DNA of 64,000 nt from Rhodovastum sp963804495 (GCA_963804495.1 CAWDQN010000003.1:434001-498000); one strand, 5' to 3'; counted from the first letter of the stretch, positions 1-9,068 are shown. Program-made: numbers and translations. The notes: a model not told the origin generated them from the letters alone.

Positions 1-816
1 GACCCGGACCCGGATCAAGCCGCCGCGGAGCTGCGTCGCCTGCTCGACATCATGGCTGCCCTGCGCGACCCGGTCGGTGGCTGTCAATGGGACGTGGCGC
101 AGGATTTTGCCTCGATCGCGCCTTATACGATCGAGGAGGCGTATGAAGTCGCCGACGCCATTTTGCGGCGCGATTTTGCCTCCCTGCCGGACGAGTTGGG
201 CGATCTGCTGTTTCAGGTGGTGTACCACGCCCGCATGGCCGAAGAGGAAGGACGGTTCGGTTTCGCCGATGTCGCCCGCCACATCGCCGACAAGATGGTG
301 CGGCGGCATCCCCATGTGTTCGGAGACGCGGCGGCACGGACCGCCGGCATGCAGGTGGCGGCGTGGGAGGAGCAGAAGCGGCATGAGCGCGCGGCCAGGG
401 CCGAGACCGGCACCCTGGCCGGTATTCCGCTCGGGCTGCCGGCGTTGACGCGGGCCGAGAAACTCACCAGGCGCGCGGCGAGGGTTGGGTTCGACTGGCC
501 GGACGCGCATGCGGTGCTGGCAAAACTGGACGAGGAGGTGGCGGAGCTGCGCGCCGAGCTGAGTGGCGCCGACCCGGCGCGGCTGGCCGACGAACTGGGG
601 GATATACTGTTCGTGGTGGTCAACCTGGCCCGCAAGTTGGGACTGGATGCGGAGCGTTGCCTGCGGGAGGCGAATTTCAAGTTTGCCCGCCGGTTCGCGG
701 GCGTGGAGGCGGCGCTGGAGGCGGCGGGGCGAACGCCCGCAGAGGCGACGTTGGAGGAAATGGAAGCCCTGTGGCAGACGGTGAAGCGCGGAGAACCCTC
801 GACCGGCGTTGCTTGA
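1..816 (+). CDS. mazG: Nucleoside triphosphate pyrophosphohydrolase MazG (5' partial)
   Basis: Hydrolyses non-canonical or excess NTPs to NMP and pyrophosphate in the cytoplasm. Two MazG-type helical repeats are visible: an N-terminal one with PYTIEEAYEVADAI and DELGDLLFQVVYHARM, and a C-terminal one with EEVAELRAEL and DELGDILFVVVNLARK. The EExxE and ExxD metal-binding pattern is present in both. The frame is open from the first base, and the residues before the first internal ATG (base 52) read as the usual family N-terminal helix (RLLDIMAALRDP). The true start is therefore probably just outside the window and ATG 52 is internal. Confidence 0.93.
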   Translation, partial: DPDPDQAAAELRRLLDIMAALRDPVGGCQWDVAQDFASIAPYTIEEAYEVADAILRRDFASLPDELGDLLFQVVYHARMAEEEGRFGFADVARHIADKMVRRHPHVFGDAAARTAGMQVAAWEEQKRHERAARAETGTLAGIPLGLPALTRAEKLTRRAARVGFDWPDAHAVLAKLDEEVAELRAELSGADPARLADELGDILFVVVNLARKLGLDAERCLREANFKFARRFAGVEAALEAAGRTPAEATLEEMEALWQTVKRGEPSTGVA

Positions 817-870
817 ATTCCGGGTATAAGCAGTGCGATGGGTCGCTAATCCTGGCGGGTCGTTGTACCG

Positions 871-930
871 CACCCCACCAGGGGTTTTGCCCCTGGACCC
901 CACCAAGGGCCACGGCCCTTGAAACCCCTG
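871..930. repeat. Intergenic double-hairpin repeat (REP-like), unit 1
   Basis: Two adjacent hairpins lie between the convergent mazG and parC ends. The first has stem CCAGGGG/CCCCTGG at 878-896, the second stem CAAGGGC/GCCCTTG at 904-921. The same two-hairpin architecture recurs at least ten times in this window. Here it is placed to act as a bidirectional terminator. Confidence 0.75.
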
Positions 931-933
931 ATT

Positions 934-3153
934 TCAGCCGAACTTGCCATTCTTGGGGAATCCGTGCGGCGGGTTGCGGCCGACCTGGGCACGCTCGCCC
1001 AGCCATTGGCGCAGATCGGTCTCGGTGCGGGTGCGCTCGCCCTGCCGCCAGCTCAGCCCATCGGCAAGGCGGAACACACGCACATCACTCAGGGTGCCGT
1101 CGCCCGTATATTTCTGCAAAATAACCCCTGCCCCGCGCGCCAGTTCCGGCACCTGGTCCAACGGAAATACCAGCAGCTTGTGGCCGCTGCCGATCACCGC
1201 CAGATGATCACCCTCGGCCGGGACGCAGACCACCGCCTCCTCGCCCGGCCGCAGGTTCAGCACCTGCTTGCCAGTGCGCTTCTCGGCCGACAATTCCTCG
1301 CCCTTCACCAGAAAGCCGCGGCCGGCGCTGGAAGCGATGAGATAGCGGACGCCCTCGCGCGGGAGAAACAGAGCCGAGACGTCGTCCTCATTGGTCATTT
1401 CGACCAGGAGCCGCACCGCCTGGCCGTCGCCGCGGCCACGCGGCAGGTCGCCGGCCTTCAACGTGTATGCACGCCCGTTGGTGGCGAACAGACACAGCCG
1501 GTCGGTGGTCTCGCACGGCACCAGCAGACGCAACCGGTCGCCTTCCTTGAATTTGATCTCCTGCGGGTCGGTTGCGTGGCCGCGCGCGGCGCGAATCCAG
1601 CCCTTGTCCGACAAAATGACGGTGATCGGCTCGCGCTCCATGAACGCCTCGGGCGCCACATCGATGATCGGGCCGGCCTCGCCGAACACGCTGCGACGGT
1701 CGCCCAGCGGGCCCGCGCCGAATTTCTTGCGCGTGTCCTCCAGCTCGCTGGCGATGCGCGCCCAGCGCCGCTTTTCGTCACCGAGCAGGGTTTGCAAATC
1801 CTTCCGTTCCTTGGTGAGCGCCTTGTGCTCCTTCTGGATTTCCATCTCCTCCAGCTTGCGCAGACTGCGCAGGCGCATGTTGAGGATGGCTTCCGCCTGC
1901 ACGTCGGACAGAAGGAACGCGCGCATCAGCACCGGTTTCGGCTCGTCCTCGGTGCGAATGATGCGGATGACCTCGTCGAGATTCAGATAGACCTTGATGA
2001 ACCCGTCGAGAATTTCCAGCCGCCGCTCGATCGCGGCCAGACGGTGCTTCGAGCGGCGGATCAGCACTTCGTGACGGTGGTCGAGCCAGGCGCGCAGCAC
2101 CTCGCGCACCCCCAGCACCCGCGGGGTGCGGTCGGCGGTGAGCACGTTCATATTCAGCGGGAAACGGCTCTCCAGCGCGGTCGAGCGGAACAGGCTCGCC
2201 ATCAGTACTTCCGGCTCGACGCTGCGGGTCTTGGGTTCGAGTACCAGCCTGACCTTGTCGGTGCTCTCGTCGCGCACGTCGCCGAGCAGCGGCAGTTTCT
2301 TATCCTCCAGCAACTGGGCGATCTGCTCGATCAGTTTCGCCTTCTGCACCTGGTAGGGAATCTCCGTGACCACGACCGACCAGGTGCCGTGTTTGGCGCG
2401 CTCCACCTCCCATTTCGCCCGTACCCGGAAGCCGCCGCGGCCGGTCTCGTAGGCGGCGAGAATCGACGCAGGTTCCTCCACAATGATGCCGCCGGTGGGA
2501 AAGTCGGGGCCGGGCATGTGCGTCAGCAGGCCGGCGGTGGTAATCGCAGGATCGCGAATGAAGGCGATCGCGGCGGCGCAGACCTCGCCGGCATTGTGCG
2601 GCGGGATGGAGGTGGCCATGCCCACCGCAATGCCCGCCGACCCGTTGGCCAGCAGATTGGGGAAACCGCCCGGCAGCACAACCGGCTCGCTTTCCTCGCC
2701 GTCATAGGTGGGGCGGAAATCGACGGCGTCGTCGTCGATGCCGGCGAGCAGGGCCTTGGCGACTTCGGTGAGGCGCGCTTCGGTGTAGCGCATGGCCGCG
2801 GCGTTATCGCCGTCGATATTGCCGAAATTGCCCTGACCCTCGACCAACGGGAAACGGGCGGCGAAATCCTGCGCCAGCCGCACCAGCGCCTCATAGACAG
2901 AGGCGTCGCCGTGCGGATGGTATTTGCCGATGACGTCGCCGATCACGCGGGCGCATTTCTTGAACCCGGCGGTCGGGTCGAGGCGAAGCTGATGCATGGC
3001 ATACACCAGCCGCCGGTGCACCGGCTTGAGCCCGTCGCGCACGTCGGGCAGCGAGCGCGACATGATGGTGGACAGCGCATAGGCGAGGTAACGTTCGCTC
3101 AGCGCGTTCGCGAGTTTGGTATCCTCGACCTTCCCGGCCAGATCGTCAGGCAT
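934..3153 (-). CDS. parC: DNA topoisomerase IV subunit A
   Basis: ParC breaks and rejoins DNA in the topoisomerase IV heterotetramer and decatenates daughter chromosomes. The 739-residue product begins MPDDLAGKVEDTKLANALSE and contains the GyrA/ParC core (YALSTIMSRSLPDVRDGLKP). The catalytic Tyr is at about residue 123 in AAMRYTEARL, near the E. coli ParC position. A shorter ParC-type beta-propeller C-terminus follows. The ATG at 3153 is preferred over an upstream in-frame start because it fits the family N-terminus and overlaps the recO stop by 8 bp (ATGCCTGA), implying translational coupling. The partner parE is not in the window. Confidence 0.96.
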   Translation of the reverse strand: MPDDLAGKVEDTKLANALSERYLAYALSTIMSRSLPDVRDGLKPVHRRLVYAMHQLRLDPTAGFKKCARVIGDVIGKYHPHGDASVYEALVRLAQDFAARFPLVEGQGNFGNIDGDNAAAMRYTEARLTEVAKALLAGIDDDAVDFRPTYDGEESEPVVLPGGFPNLLANGSAGIAVGMATSIPPHNAGEVCAAAIAFIRDPAITTAGLLTHMPGPDFPTGGIIVEEPASILAAYETGRGGFRVRAKWEVERAKHGTWSVVVTEIPYQVQKAKLIEQIAQLLEDKKLPLLGDVRDESTDKVRLVLEPKTRSVEPEVLMASLFRSTALESRFPLNMNVLTADRTPRVLGVREVLRAWLDHRHEVLIRRSKHRLAAIERRLEILDGFIKVYLNLDEVIRIIRTEDEPKPVLMRAFLLSDVQAEAILNMRLRSLRKLEEMEIQKEHKALTKERKDLQTLLGDEKRRWARIASELEDTRKKFGAGPLGDRRSVFGEAGPIIDVAPEAFMEREPITVILSDKGWIRAARGHATDPQEIKFKEGDRLRLLVPCETTDRLCLFATNGRAYTLKAGDLPRGRGDGQAVRLLVEMTNEDDVSALFLPREGVRYLIASSAGRGFLVKGEELSAEKRTGKQVLNLRPGEEAVVCVPAEGDHLAVIGSGHKLLVFPLDQVPELARGAGVILQKYTGDGTLSDVRVFRLADGLSWRQGERTRTETDLRQWLGERAQVGRNPPHGFPKNGKFG

Positions 3154-3886
3154 CCGACTCCGTCCCCGCCATCGTGGTGAGCCGGTCGTACAGCGCCTGG
3201 CGGGCCTGGGGCAACGGCAGGTGGCGCAGGCCGAACACGTCGCGGGCAAGAAAGAAACCGGTCAGCCGCAGCCCATCGCGCCACTGCACCGGATTGCCCT
3301 CGCCGGCGCCGAGCAGCAGGGGTGGCAGGGGCAGCAACCTCGGCGCCCATTTGCCCGCCCCTTCCACCGTCAGCGCCCGGCCGGTTTTCGGGCTGACATA
3401 GACCAGCCCCCCGGTCGCGCCGGTGACCGGACACGACGAAAGATCCATTCCGTAGCCCAGATCGGCCAGCAGCAGCGCCTCCCAGCGGATCTGCTCGGCG
3501 AGCATGTCCGTGCCGCGCGAGAGGCGCGCGATCAGGTGCAGCAATCCATCGAACACGCGCGGGTGCGGCTCGCGCTCGGGCAGCGCGCCCTCGGCCAGCG
3601 CACAAGCGGCGGTGAGCATGCCGAGTTGCAGCGGATCGTCCATCGCCAGGGCGGCGGCGGGGTGGATCAGTTCAGCTGTGAAGCTGCCCAGCTGGTCGGC
3701 CAGGCGGCCGACCCAACGCACCTGGGCGAGGTTGCCGGGCTGCCAGAGCGCCGCCTTCCCGCGGCTGGCGCCGCCGCGGGCGAGGCCGCGATGGGCGCCG
3801 TGCGCCTCGGTCATGACGGTGGCGATGCTGTCGCCTTCGCCGAAGGGGCGAACGTCCAACAATATGGCGGGGGCCTCCCAGTCCAT
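3146..3886 (-). CDS. recO: DNA repair protein RecO
   Basis: RecO works with RecF and RecR to load RecA onto SSB-coated single-stranded DNA. The 246-residue product starts MDWEAPAILLDVRPFGEGD, the usual N-terminal OB-fold beginning of the family, and has the helical C-terminal half (LLLADLGYGMDL with SCPVTGA). An upstream in-frame TTG at 3898 was not chosen because the family starts at the MDW methionine. Its 3' end overlaps parC by 8 bp. A repeat pair separates it from era. Confidence 0.94.
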   Translation of the reverse strand: MDWEAPAILLDVRPFGEGDSIATVMTEAHGAHRGLARGGASRGKAALWQPGNLAQVRWVGRLADQLGSFTAELIHPAAALAMDDPLQLGMLTAACALAEGALPEREPHPRVFDGLLHLIARLSRGTDMLAEQIRWEALLLADLGYGMDLSSCPVTGATGGLVYVSPKTGRALTVEGAGKWAPRLLPLPPLLLGAGEGNPVQWRDGLRLTGFFLARDVFGLRHLPLPQARQALYDRLTTMAGTESDA

Positions 3887-3907
3887 GCGGCCTCTCAAAA
3901 AAAGAAA

Positions 3908-4023
3908 GGCCAGGGCTCTGCCCTGGACCCGCCAAGGGCCGAGAGGCCCTTGGAACCCATTCCTTACGAAGCGGGGTCAAGGGGTCCACTGACCCCTTGC
4001 GGGTCCAGGGCAGAGCCCTGGCC
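3908..4023. repeat. REP-like inverted pair between era and recO
   Basis: The outer arms, 3908-3932 and 3999-4023, are a perfect 25-bp inverted repeat. Each arm contains the CCAGGGC/GCCCTGG hairpin. An inner AAGGGCC/GGCCCTT hairpin lies at 3934-3951. This is the clearest mirror-image pair of the family. It lies inside an otherwise tightly packed operon, between the era stop and the recO start. Confidence 0.85.
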
Positions 4024-4027
4024 GTGC

Positions 4028-4936
4028 TTACCCTGGATCATCCAGCCCCAGCGCCCGCAACCGCGCCCCCTCCTCATCCCAGCCCGCGCGCTCGCGCACA
4101 TTGAGAAACAAATGCACCTTGCGCTCCAGCAGCCGCGCCAGTTCAGCGCGCGCGCGGGCGCCGATGTCGCGGATGCGGCTGCCGCCCTCGCCGATCAGAA
4201 TGGCCTTCTGGCCGGCGCGCCCGACATACACCGTGGCCTCGATGCGCACCGAGCCGTCGCGCCGCTCCTGCCAGCTCTCGGTCTCCACCGTGGTGCCGTA
4301 CGGCACCTCCTCGTGGGTCTGCAGGAAGATCTGCTCGCGCACCAGTTCCGCCGCCAGCAGCCGGTCGGGCAGGTCGGTCAGATCGTCATCGGGATACAGA
4401 TGCGGGCCGGGCGGCATGGCATCGGCCAGCGCGGTCAGCAGCACATCCAGCCCGTCGCCGTTGGCGGCGCTGACCATGAAGGTCTGCTCGAAACGCGCGA
4501 TGCCGTTCAACTCTGCCGTCAGCGGCAACAGGCGCTGCGGGTCGATGATATCGACCTTGTTGAGCACCAGCCAGGAGCGGCCGCCGCGATCGCGCAAGCG
4601 CTCGGCGATGCCGCGCACGCCTTCGGTCAGGCCGGCGCGGGCATCGACCAGCAACAGCACCAGATCGGCATCCTGCGCGCCGGTCCAGGCGGCGTGCACC
4701 ATGGCGCGGTCCAGCCGCCGGCGCGGGCGGAAGATTCCGGGCGTGTCCACCAGCAACACCTGGGCGGCGCCGCGCATCAGGATGCCCAGCACGCGGAACC
4801 TTGTCGTCTGCGCCTTCGGGCTGACGATCGACAGCTTCGCCCCGGTCAGCCGGTTCAGCAGGGTGGATTTTCCCGCGTTCGGCGCGCCGACGATGGCGGC
4901 GAAGCCGCAACGAGTCACCGGCGCGGCCCCGCTCAT
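4028..4936 (-). CDS. era: GTPase Era
   Basis: Era is an essential GTPase that binds 16S rRNA and assists 30S subunit maturation. The 302-residue product has G1 GAPNAGKST at residues 17-25, G3 DTPGI, G4 NKVD and a C-terminal KH domain (IEATVYVGRAGQKAILIGEG). The length matches the family. Its start codon overlaps the rnc stop as ATGA (4933-4936), the usual rnc-era coupling. Confidence 0.97.
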   Translation of the reverse strand: MSGAAPVTRCGFAAIVGAPNAGKSTLLNRLTGAKLSIVSPKAQTTRFRVLGILMRGAAQVLLVDTPGIFRPRRRLDRAMVHAAWTGAQDADLVLLLVDARAGLTEGVRGIAERLRDRGGRSWLVLNKVDIIDPQRLLPLTAELNGIARFEQTFMVSAANGDGLDVLLTALADAMPPGPHLYPDDDLTDLPDRLLAAELVREQIFLQTHEEVPYGTTVETESWQERRDGSVRIEATVYVGRAGQKAILIGEGGSRIRDIGARARAELARLLERKVHLFLNVRERAGWDEEGARLRALGLDDPG

Positions 4937-5661
4937 GCGCCGAGCCTGGCCAGCAGATCGGCGGCGGCCAGCCGCTCGGCGACGCGCTTGCTCCCGGCGG
5001 TGCCGCTGCCATCATGGCCGGCGGCCGAGACGCCGATGACGAATACCGGGTCGTGCGCCGGCCCGGCGCGCGAGATCACCTGATAACTCGGCAGATTCAT
5101 GCCGCGCGCCAGCAGCCATTCCTGCAGCGCGGTTTTCGGGTCCTTGGGTGGCTCGGCGAGGCCGGACATCGCCCCCTCCCATGCGCGGCGCACGAAGCGG
5201 CGAGCCGGCTCAAGGCCGCCGTCGAAATATAGCGCGCCGATCAGCGCCTCCATGGCGTCGGCCAGCACGGTGGCCAGCTTGCGCACGCCGGCACGGGATT
5301 CGCCGGGCGCCACCGACAACGCCGCGGGCAGCCCGAGCTGGTGGGCGATTTCGGCCAGCACAGGCTGCGACACCAAATGAGCGAGCCGCGGCCCGAGCTG
5401 GCCCTCCTGCTCGTCGGGAAACCGCTCGGCCAGCCACTCGGCGATCAGCAGGCCAAGCACGCGGTCGCCGACGAATTCCAGCCGCTCGTTCGAGCCGGCG
5501 CCGCTGCGGCGCGCCGTACGCCCGCGTGCCAGCGCCCGGCCTACCACGGCGGAGCGGTGGGTCAGCGCCTCGCGCAACAGCTCCGGGCGGACGAAATCAT
5601 GGCCCAGCAGGTCCTCGGCGCGGCTGGGATCGACACGCGGCGGCGCGGCACACGCGGGCAC
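4933..5661 (-). CDS. rnc: Ribonuclease III
   Basis: RNase III is a double-stranded-RNA endonuclease that processes rRNA precursors and regulatory RNAs. The signature NERLEFVGDRVLGL and the second acidic patch (LADAMEALIGALYFDGG) are present. A C-terminal dsRNA-binding domain follows (DPKTALQEWLLARG to the end). The start is uncertain: the open frame extends to a GTG at 5760 that would overlap lepB by about 64 bp. GTG 5661, 35 bp after the lepB stop, gives a 242-residue protein close to family length. Neither start has a convincing Shine-Dalgarno sequence. Confidence 0.92.
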   Translation of the reverse strand: MPACAAPPRVDPSRAEDLLGHDFVRPELLREALTHRSAVVGRALARGRTARRSGAGSNERLEFVGDRVLGLLIAEWLAERFPDEQEGQLGPRLAHLVSQPVLAEIAHQLGLPAALSVAPGESRAGVRKLATVLADAMEALIGALYFDGGLEPARRFVRRAWEGAMSGLAEPPKDPKTALQEWLLARGMNLPSYQVISRAGPAHDPVFVIGVSAAGHDGSGTAGSKRVAERLAAADLLARLGA

Positions 5662-5696
5662 GTGGGCGGAGTTGGCAGCCAGGGCGGAGTCCTGGG

Positions 5697-6461
5697 TCAG
5701 GAGATGCCGGTGAACAGGCGGCTCCAGCGAATGTCGAAGGGCCACTCCCAAATCTCCCACAACGACGCCGAACCGCCGACCGAGAGGAAGATGAACTGGG
5801 CACGGCCGACCAGGTTCTCCACCGGCACGAACCCAACAGCATTCAACACCCGGCTGTCGAGGGAGTTGTCGCGGTTGTCGCCCATGGCGAACACGTAGCC
5901 CTCGGGCACCTTGTATTCCTGGGTATTGTCGAGCGGACCGTCGTCGGTCGCCTTCAGAATGTAGTGTTCGACGAAATGGTCGGGCCCGTCCGGCAGGTAC
6001 TCCAGGTAGCGCTTGAGCAGCATGCGCGGACCGTCGCCGTCGGCCATGTAGTCGCCGGCCGGCTTGCGCAGCACCATCGTGCCGTTGATGTAAAGTTGTC
6101 CGCCCTTCATCTGGATGCGGTCGCCGGGCAGGCCGACGATGCGCTTGATATAATCCTGGCTGGTATCCCGCGGCAGCTTGAACACGGCCACGTCGCCGCG
6201 CTCCGGCAGGCGGCCGAAGATGCGCCCGGAGAACAGCGGCGGCGACAGCGGCAGCGAGAAGTGCGAGTAGCCGTAGCTGAATTTCGACACGAACAGATAG
6301 TCGCCGACGAGCAGCGTCGGGATCATCGACCCGGAGGGGATATTGAACGGCTCAAAGGCGACCGTACGGATCCCGATGGCGATGAGCCCGGCATAGACGA
6401 TGGTCTTGATGTTCTCGATCAGCACGCCGGACTTGCGCCTGGCCAGGGGTTGCTGTGCCAT
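5697..6461 (-). CDS. lepB: Signal peptidase I
   Basis: LepB is the inner-membrane serine/lysine protease that cleaves Sec and Tat signal peptides. The 254-residue product has one N-terminal membrane segment (TIVYAGLIAIGIRTVAF). The catalytic Ser is about residue 45 in IPSGSMIPTL and the general-base Lys about residue 106 in DYIKRIVGLPGD. The later box MGDNRDNSLDSR is intact. It is the first gene of the lepB-rnc-era-recO-parC run. ATG 6461 gives the expected short cytoplasmic N-terminus. Confidence 0.96.
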   Translation of the reverse strand: MAQQPLARRKSGVLIENIKTIVYAGLIAIGIRTVAFEPFNIPSGSMIPTLLVGDYLFVSKFSYGYSHFSLPLSPPLFSGRIFGRLPERGDVAVFKLPRDTSQDYIKRIVGLPGDRIQMKGGQLYINGTMVLRKPAGDYMADGDGPRMLLKRYLEYLPDGPDHFVEHYILKATDDGPLDNTQEYKVPEGYVFAMGDNRDNSLDSRVLNAVGFVPVENLVGRAQFIFLSVGGSASLWEIWEWPFDIRWSRLFTGIS

Positions 6462-6644
6462 GAGGATAAGGGTTCTCTAGCTCCGGGGGGCGGGTGCGGC
6501 GGTGCGTTGGGGGGCGGATGAAGCCTTTCCGACCCCCTTGTGTCAAGCAAGCCCCTGCCGGCCGGGCCGGCGCGGCTTGCCCCGGCCAGCGCCGCGGGCT
6601 AGAAGCCGCCGCCTCCCTTACAGTTCCCCGAGAGACCCCGCCCC

Positions 6645-7211
6645 ATGAAGCAGCAGGCGAACCTGATCCGCGCCGGCCAGGTGATCGAGCACGAAGGCCG
6701 CCGGTGGACCGTGCTGAAGCAGCAGATTATCACCCCCGGCAAGGGCGGCGCCTTCATCCAGGTGGAGATGCGTGACCTCAAGTCAGGCAGCAAGACCAAC
6801 GAACGCTGGCGTACCGCCGACACCGTCGAGCGGCTGTTGACCGACAACAAGGATTACACCTACTCCTACACCGACGGTCCCAACATCGTGCTGATGGACC
6901 CCGAGACCTTCGAGTCCATCCACGTCTCGGCCGAGTTGCTGGGCGACGCCGCGCCTTTCCTGCAGGACAACATGACCATCGCCGTCGATCTGGTCGAGGG
7001 CGAGCCGGTGGCCCTGCATCTGCCGCAGACCGCGGTGCTGGAAGTGGTCGAGGCCGACCCGGTGGTGAAGGGCCAGACCGCCTCCTCGTCCTACAAGCCG
7101 GCCAAGCTGTCCAACGGCGTGAAGACCATGGTGCCGCCCTTCGTCGAGGCGGGCGAGAAGATCGTCGTGCGGATCGAGGATGCCAGCTACATGGAGCGCT
7201 TCAAGGGCTGA
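6645..7211 (+). CDS. efp: Elongation factor P
   Basis: EF-P binds between the P and E sites and relieves ribosome stalling at polyproline stretches. The 188-residue product contains all three beta-barrel domains. The tip-loop residue that is modified in many species is Lys at about position 33 (ITPGKGGAF), the lysine rather than the arginine type. The C-terminus (EKIVVRIEDASYMERFKG) is canonical. No modification gene (epmA, epmB, earP) is in the window. Several proteins here are proline-rich, for example the one at 8157-9068, and would be expected clients. Confidence 0.97.
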   Translation: MKQQANLIRAGQVIEHEGRRWTVLKQQIITPGKGGAFIQVEMRDLKSGSKTNERWRTADTVERLLTDNKDYTYSYTDGPNIVLMDPETFESIHVSAELLGDAAPFLQDNMTIAVDLVEGEPVALHLPQTAVLEVVEADPVVKGQTASSSYKPAKLSNGVKTMVPPFVEAGEKIVVRIEDASYMERFKG

Positions 7212-7239
7212 TCGCATCGCCCCTGGGGGGAGATCGAAG

Positions 7240-8079
7240 ATGGCCCAGCGCCTGTCCGCCCACATGACCATCATGCAGAACGCCGCCCAGCGCGCGGCGA
7301 AGCGCCTGCTGCGTGACTTCAACGAGGTCGAGCAGTTGCAGGTCAGCGTGAAGGGCCCGGGCGACTTCGTCAGCCAGGCCGATGTGCGCGCCGAACAGAC
7401 GCTGCGCGACGACCTCAACAAGGCACGTCCTGGCTATGCCTTCCTGCTGGAGGAAGCCGGCGCCTCCGGCAGCGAGAACTGGGCGTGGCGCTGGGTGATC
7501 GACCCGCTCGACGGCACCAGCAACTTCCTGCACGGCATTCCGCACTGGGCGATTTCCATCGCCCTGGAGCACCGCCTGCCCGATGGCGGCAGCGAGCTTG
7601 CCGCCGGCATGGTCTATGCGCCGGCCGCCGGCGAAATGTTCTGGGCGGAGAAAGGCGCCGGCGCTTACCTGAATGACCGCCGCCTGCGCGTCTCCGCCCG
7701 CCGCGACCTCAAGGAAGCCATTTTCGCCACCGGCATCCCCTTCGCCGCGGTGGCGCCGCGCAACCGGCTGGCCTTCGCCCGCACCCTCGGCGCCCTGATG
7801 CCGCAGGTGGCCGGCATCCGCAGGTTCGGCGCGGCGTCGCTGGACCTCGCCTGGACCGCGGCCGGCCGCTATGACGGGTTCTGGGAGTTCGGCCTCAAGC
7901 CATGGGATATCGGTGCCGGGTTGCTGATCGTGCGCGAGGCCGGCGGCTACGCCACCGATCCGTATGGCGCCGACCCGCGGAGCAGCGGCGATGTGGTGGC
8001 GGCCAACCCGCATCTGCACGCAGCCCTGCGCGAGGCCGCCGCGAGCGGCCTGGCGAGTGGCGAGGCGCGGGCGTCCTGA
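7240..8079 (+). CDS. suhB: Inositol monophosphatase family protein (SuhB-like)
   Basis: A Mg2+-dependent, lithium-sensitive-type sugar phosphatase of 279 residues. The signature WVIDPLDGTSNFLHGIPH supplies metal-binding Asp residues, FLLEEAG the preceding acidic motif, and KPWDIGAGLLIVREAGG the C-terminal Asp motif. ATG 7240 is chosen because it follows a GGGGGGAG ribosome site and gives the family N-terminus MAQRLSAHMTIMQNAA. An earlier in-frame ATG at 7180 lies inside efp. It may act on inositol-1-phosphate or, as in E. coli SuhB, influence rRNA antitermination; the sequence does not decide. Confidence 0.93.
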   Translation: MAQRLSAHMTIMQNAAQRAAKRLLRDFNEVEQLQVSVKGPGDFVSQADVRAEQTLRDDLNKARPGYAFLLEEAGASGSENWAWRWVIDPLDGTSNFLHGIPHWAISIALEHRLPDGGSELAAGMVYAPAAGEMFWAEKGAGAYLNDRRLRVSARRDLKEAIFATGIPFAAVAPRNRLAFARTLGALMPQVAGIRRFGAASLDLAWTAAGRYDGFWEFGLKPWDIGAGLLIVREAGGYATDPYGADPRSSGDVVAANPHLHAALREAAASGLASGEARAS

Positions 8080-8156
8080 GCCGGCAGACCCTGCCGCCCG
8101 TCGTTGAGCGGCCTTCGTTGAGAGTTCAGTCCCTTTCGGCTAGGGTGGCCGCACCC

Positions 8157-9068
8157 ATGCGAATAGTTTCCCTTGTCCTCGCCCTGGCCTGCGCCGGCAC
8201 GGCATTGCTCGTGCCGCGGTCGGCCGTTGCCCAGGCCACCGTCGATCCGCGTGCCCTCGAGCCGTTGCAGAAGCCCGCCACCGCACAACAGCAGACCGGA
8301 CAGCAGCCAACCGGCCAGCAGCAAACCGGACAGCAGCAAACCGGTCAGGAGCAAAGCGGTTCGCAACCGGCGAAGCCGGCGGCCTCGCACCACCGGCGCG
8401 CCGCCCACCCGGCGGCCTCACACCCGGCCGCCGCGCCGCCCGCCACCGGCCAACAACCCACCGCGAAACCCGCCGCCGGCCAACCCTCCACGGCCGCGCC
8501 GCCGGCGACGAAGCCCCCCGCGCCGCCGGCGGCGAAGCCCCTGGCCGGCGCCCACCCGGCCGCCGCCCCTTCGCCAGCCCCGCCGCAAATACGGGTCCCG
8601 CTGGCTCCGCCGCCGGCGCCGGTGTTGCCGCCGCCATTGATCGTTCCCACCCGCCCGCCTACCCCGCCCGCCCCTGCCCCGGTCGCGGCCGATGCTCCCG
8701 GGGCCGCCGCGCCCATCCAGGACGGGCTGCGCGTCACCTTTGGCGAGGGACGTGCCGACCTGAACCCGGGCACCGAAACGGCGCTGCGCACCCTCGCGCA
8801 CGGGGCCCCCGCCGAGACCAGCTTCACCGTGGCCGCCTTCGCCCCGGGCACCCCGGAAGACCCCTCCACGCCGCGGCGGCTCTCGCTGTCGCGGGCGCTG
8901 ACGGTGCGGTCCGTGCTCATGCAGGAGGGGATCCAATCCGTACGGGTCTATGTGAAGGCGCTCGGCGCCAGCCCGGGCGTGGAGGCAGGCCCGGCCGATC
9001 GCGTGGACATCACCCTCGCCTCGCCCAACCCGAACCCTCAGAGCTCGCAGGCAAAGCCGCCGCAATGA
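8157..9068 (+). CDS. Exported Pro/Ala/Gln-rich protein with C-terminal OmpA-like domain
   Basis: The 303-residue product has a signal peptide (MRIVSLVLALACAGTALLVP, cleavage near AVAQA). About 170 residues of low-complexity Gln-, Pro- and Ala-rich sequence follow, including tandem TGQQQ units near residues 45-65. The last 100 residues resemble a divergent OmpA fold (LRVTFGEGRADLNPGTETAL, RRLSLSRALTVRSVLMQEGI, DRVDITL). The flexible linker could span the periplasm. Its stop overlaps the next start as ATGA (9065-9068), so it is coupled to the MotA/ExbB-like gene. Exact function is unknown. Confidence 0.85.
   Translation: MRIVSLVLALACAGTALLVPRSAVAQATVDPRALEPLQKPATAQQQTGQQPTGQQQTGQQQTGQEQSGSQPAKPAASHHRRAAHPAASHPAAAPPATGQQPTAKPAAGQPSTAAPPATKPPAPPAAKPLAGAHPAAAPSPAPPQIRVPLAPPPAPVLPPPLIVPTRPPTPPAPAPVAADAPGAAAPIQDGLRVTFGEGRADLNPGTETALRTLAHGAPAETSFTVAAFAPGTPEDPSTPRRLSLSRALTVRSVLMQEGIQSVRVYVKALGASPGVEAGPADRVDITLASPNPNPQSSQAKPPQ
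8286..8359 (+). repeat. Tandem 15-bp coding repeat (TGQQQ units)
   Basis: About five imperfect copies of a 15-bp unit of the form ACCGGACAGCAGCAA encode TGQQP/TGQQQ/TGQEQ. The array keeps frame and lies in the low-complexity linker of the exported OmpA-like protein. It is a likely site of length variation between strains. Confidence 0.8.

Noticed and set aside
919..3180. Very long open frame opposite parC (753 codons)
   Set aside because: Composition is typical of an antisense GC-rich shadow, with many His, Gln and Arg and no recognisable domain; parC on the other strand is certain. The same applies to long antisense frames at 12777-15230 and 59803-62175.
3146..3249. Longer N-terminus for ParC starting near 3249
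   Set aside because: The extra 32 residues are Arg/Cys-rich and unlike any ParC; MPDD at 3153 matches the family and couples to recO.
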